From positions 1-41,995 of the forward strand of contig JAEOSL010000015.1 of the NCBI GenBank assembly GCA_016840385.1: a stretch of DNA of 41,995 bases, in the 5' to 3' direction. This DNA is from Candidatus Thorarchaeota archaeon. GTDB taxonomy: Archaea; Asgardarchaeota; Thorarchaeia; Thorarchaeales; Thorarchaeaceae. The notes beneath the pieces were generated by a model that saw nothing but the letters and a program-made list of their open reading frames with translations, ran no database searches and was not told the origin of the DNA. Both the position numbers and the translations under genes were made by a program. This document shows positions 40,692 to 41,995 of the stretch, one piece after another (the stretch's first letter is position 1; each line of letters opens with the position of its first letter).

Positions 40692-41995
40692 ATGAGTTGG
40701 CACAGAACGACTGGTCGATCAGATGTTGTCGCAAAAGATGGTATGGTGGCAACCTCTCAATCATTAGCTACTCAAGCAGGTGTGGAGATTCTTCAGAAAG
40801 GTGGGAATGCAGTGGATGCTGCGGTAGCAAGTGCGGCAGTATTGGATATTGTTGAACCATTCTCGGCTGGTTGTGGTGGAGATGCGTTTGCTCTCATCCA
40901 TCTTCCAGGGAAAAAGAGACCCGTTAGCATTAATGGGTCTGGACGGACCGGTTCTCTAGTCACCCTTGATGACCTGTTGGAGAAGGAATGGACTGAGATG
41001 CCTGTTAGAGGAGGACCTGCTGTAACAGTCCCTGGTGCTATGCACATGTGGTCTTATGTGGTTGAGAAATATGGCAATCTTGAGTTCAAAGATGTCTTAG
41101 CTCCAGCAATTCACTATGCACGAAATGGATTTCCTGTTTCAGATATCATTTCTCAAGTGTGGCCTTTAGCATCTAATATTCTGATTAACGATTATGCCAA
41201 GAAATTATACACACTAAATGGTCGAGCCCCCATGATGGGAGAGATCATGAAGAACAAGGACCTTGCAAACGTTTTTGAGCAAGTAGCTAACGAAGGTTTC
41301 CAAGCGTTCTATTCAGGAAAGACTGCAGAGTCAATTGTGAATCTTGTACAAGAACATGGAGGATTTCTAACTCTCGAAGATTTGGAATCTCACAAGACCG
41401 AAGAAACAATTCCTATCACAACTTCATATCGAGGAGTGGATGTCTTTGAGCATCCTCCAAATGGACAGGGTTTTGCTGCATTAATCATGCTGAATCTTAT
41501 GGAACAATATGAAATCTCCAGTTTATCATCGGTTAGTGCTGAACGCTATCACATCATGATCGAAGCAAAGAAGTTAGCCTATGCTGATTTGCATCAACAC
41601 AACACCGACCCTAGTTTCTACGATGTCCCACTGGAGAAGCTGCTGTCCAAAGAATATGCAAAGAATCGAGTGAAGTTGATCAATTCATCAAAAGCTATGA
41701 CTGACTACGAATCTGGAGTTCCTGCGCATAGCGATACTATCTATCTCGCAACTGCTGACGGTGAAGGCCGAGCGGTTTCATTCATCAATAGTCTTTATCG
41801 CGGATTTGGAAGTGGTCTCGCCGTTCCCGGAACTGGAATCAAACTTCAGAATAGAGGACATCTCATGTCACTTGATCCCAACCATCCCAACAAATTCGCT
41901 CCAAAGAAACTACCTTTCCATACAATCATTCCAGGTGCTCTCTACAAGGACAAAGAATTCGTTGGTGTTTTTGGAATAATGGGCGGCGATCATCA
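40692..41995 (+). CDS. gamma-glutamyltransferase-family enzyme, 5' part (3' end outside window)
   Basis: An ATG at 40692, 3 bases after the preceding stop, opens a frame that continues to the window's edge (434 residues seen). It has the start VVAKDGMVATSQSLATQAG, GGNAVDAAVA, SAGCGGDAFAL, and the catalytic segment: nucleophile T349 in HSDTIYLATAD, followed by NSLYRGFGSG and GTGIKLQNRG. This is the gamma-glutamyltransferase fold; the DTIYL form and NRG ending are closer to YwrD/HpxW-like relatives than to classical GGT. The proenzyme would cleave itself before T349. No signal peptide, so it is cytoplasmic. The exact acyl substrate is unknown. Confidence 0.9.
   Translation, partial: MSWHRTTGRSDVVAKDGMVATSQSLATQAGVEILQKGGNAVDAAVASAAVLDIVEPFSAGCGGDAFALIHLPGKKRPVSINGSGRTGSLVTLDDLLEKEWTEMPVRGGPAVTVPGAMHMWSYVVEKYGNLEFKDVLAPAIHYARNGFPVSDIISQVWPLASNILINDYAKKLYTLNGRAPMMGEIMKNKDLANVFEQVANEGFQAFYSGKTAESIVNLVQEHGGFLTLEDLESHKTEETIPITTSYRGVDVFEHPPNGQGFAALIMLNLMEQYEISSLSSVSAERYHIMIEAKKLAYADLHQHNTDPSFYDVPLEKLLSKEYAKNRVKLINSSKAMTDYESGVPAHSDTIYLATADGEGRAVSFINSLYRGFGSGLAVPGTGIKLQNRGHLMSLDPNHPNKFAPKKLPFHTIIPGALYKDKEFVGVFGIMGGDH

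Noticed and set aside
1..41995. CRISPR array, insertion sequence or prophage
   Set aside because: No regularly spaced repeats, transposase, integrase or phage structural proteins were seen.

Overview
The window looks like chromosomal DNA of an archaeon, most probably an Asgard archaeon (Thorarchaeia-like is my guess, not proven). The evidence is a multidomain protein joining longin-like domains to an Arf-family GTPase, an ER-type (Ser-His) signal peptidase, a beta-CASP nuclease of the archaeal/eukaryotic style, TATA-like promoters combined with Shine-Dalgarno sites, many GTG/TTG starts, and surface proteins with a threonine-rich stalk and a C-terminal membrane anchor. There are no rRNA or tRNA genes, CRISPR arrays or insertion sequences that I can see. 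Genes are tightly packed; no gap between genes exceeds about 240 bases.

Layout. 1-2772 (+): the 3' part of a TldE/PmbA-like gene, a possible 40-codon His-rich ORF coupled to it, an unknown protein and a UlaG-like metallo-beta-lactamase. 2783-7899 (-): a secreted DJ-1/PfpI-like anchored protein, a tldD-tldE operon and a GNAT acetyltransferase. 7939-15217 (+): an N6-adenine DNA methyltransferase, a circularly permuted cytosine-C5 methyltransferase, then two large proteins that appear to share one architecture (longin - GTPase or pseudo-GTPase - longin - winged helix). This is the most novel region. 15229-19571: a beta-CASP ribonuclease-like protein with a 320-residue unknown N-terminus, an NAD-kinase-like protein fused to a winged helix, and divergent nadA, with a perfect 15-bp palindrome midway between the two.

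19682-24295: a leucine-rich-repeat protein, HAD phosphatase, inorganic pyrophosphatase, two membrane proteins (one a CaCA cation exchanger) and a small conserved-looking ORF. 24536-30818: a large surface protein with three amidotransferase-like repeats, an alpha-oxoamine synthase (Kbl-like), two unknown proteins and a pirin. 31006-36984: small unknown proteins, a membrane-tethered winged helix, creatininase-family amidohydrolase, GNAT, MFS exporter, PAS sensor and a P-loop ATPase. 36981-41995: a secreted anchored protein, signal peptidase, an unknown protein, an MBL-rhodanese fusion and the 5' part of a gamma-glutamyltransferase-family gene.

Themes: NAD(P) metabolism (NAD kinase-like, NadA); TldD/TldE peptide processing (three family members); cell-surface proteins together with the signal peptidase that could mature them; DNA methylation without a visible nuclease; and a small-GTPase module of eukaryotic flavour. 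Two genes have strong Shine-Dalgarno sites placed 8 nt before non-canonical codons (ACG, ATT), and three convergent gene pairs share exactly four bases across their stop codons.
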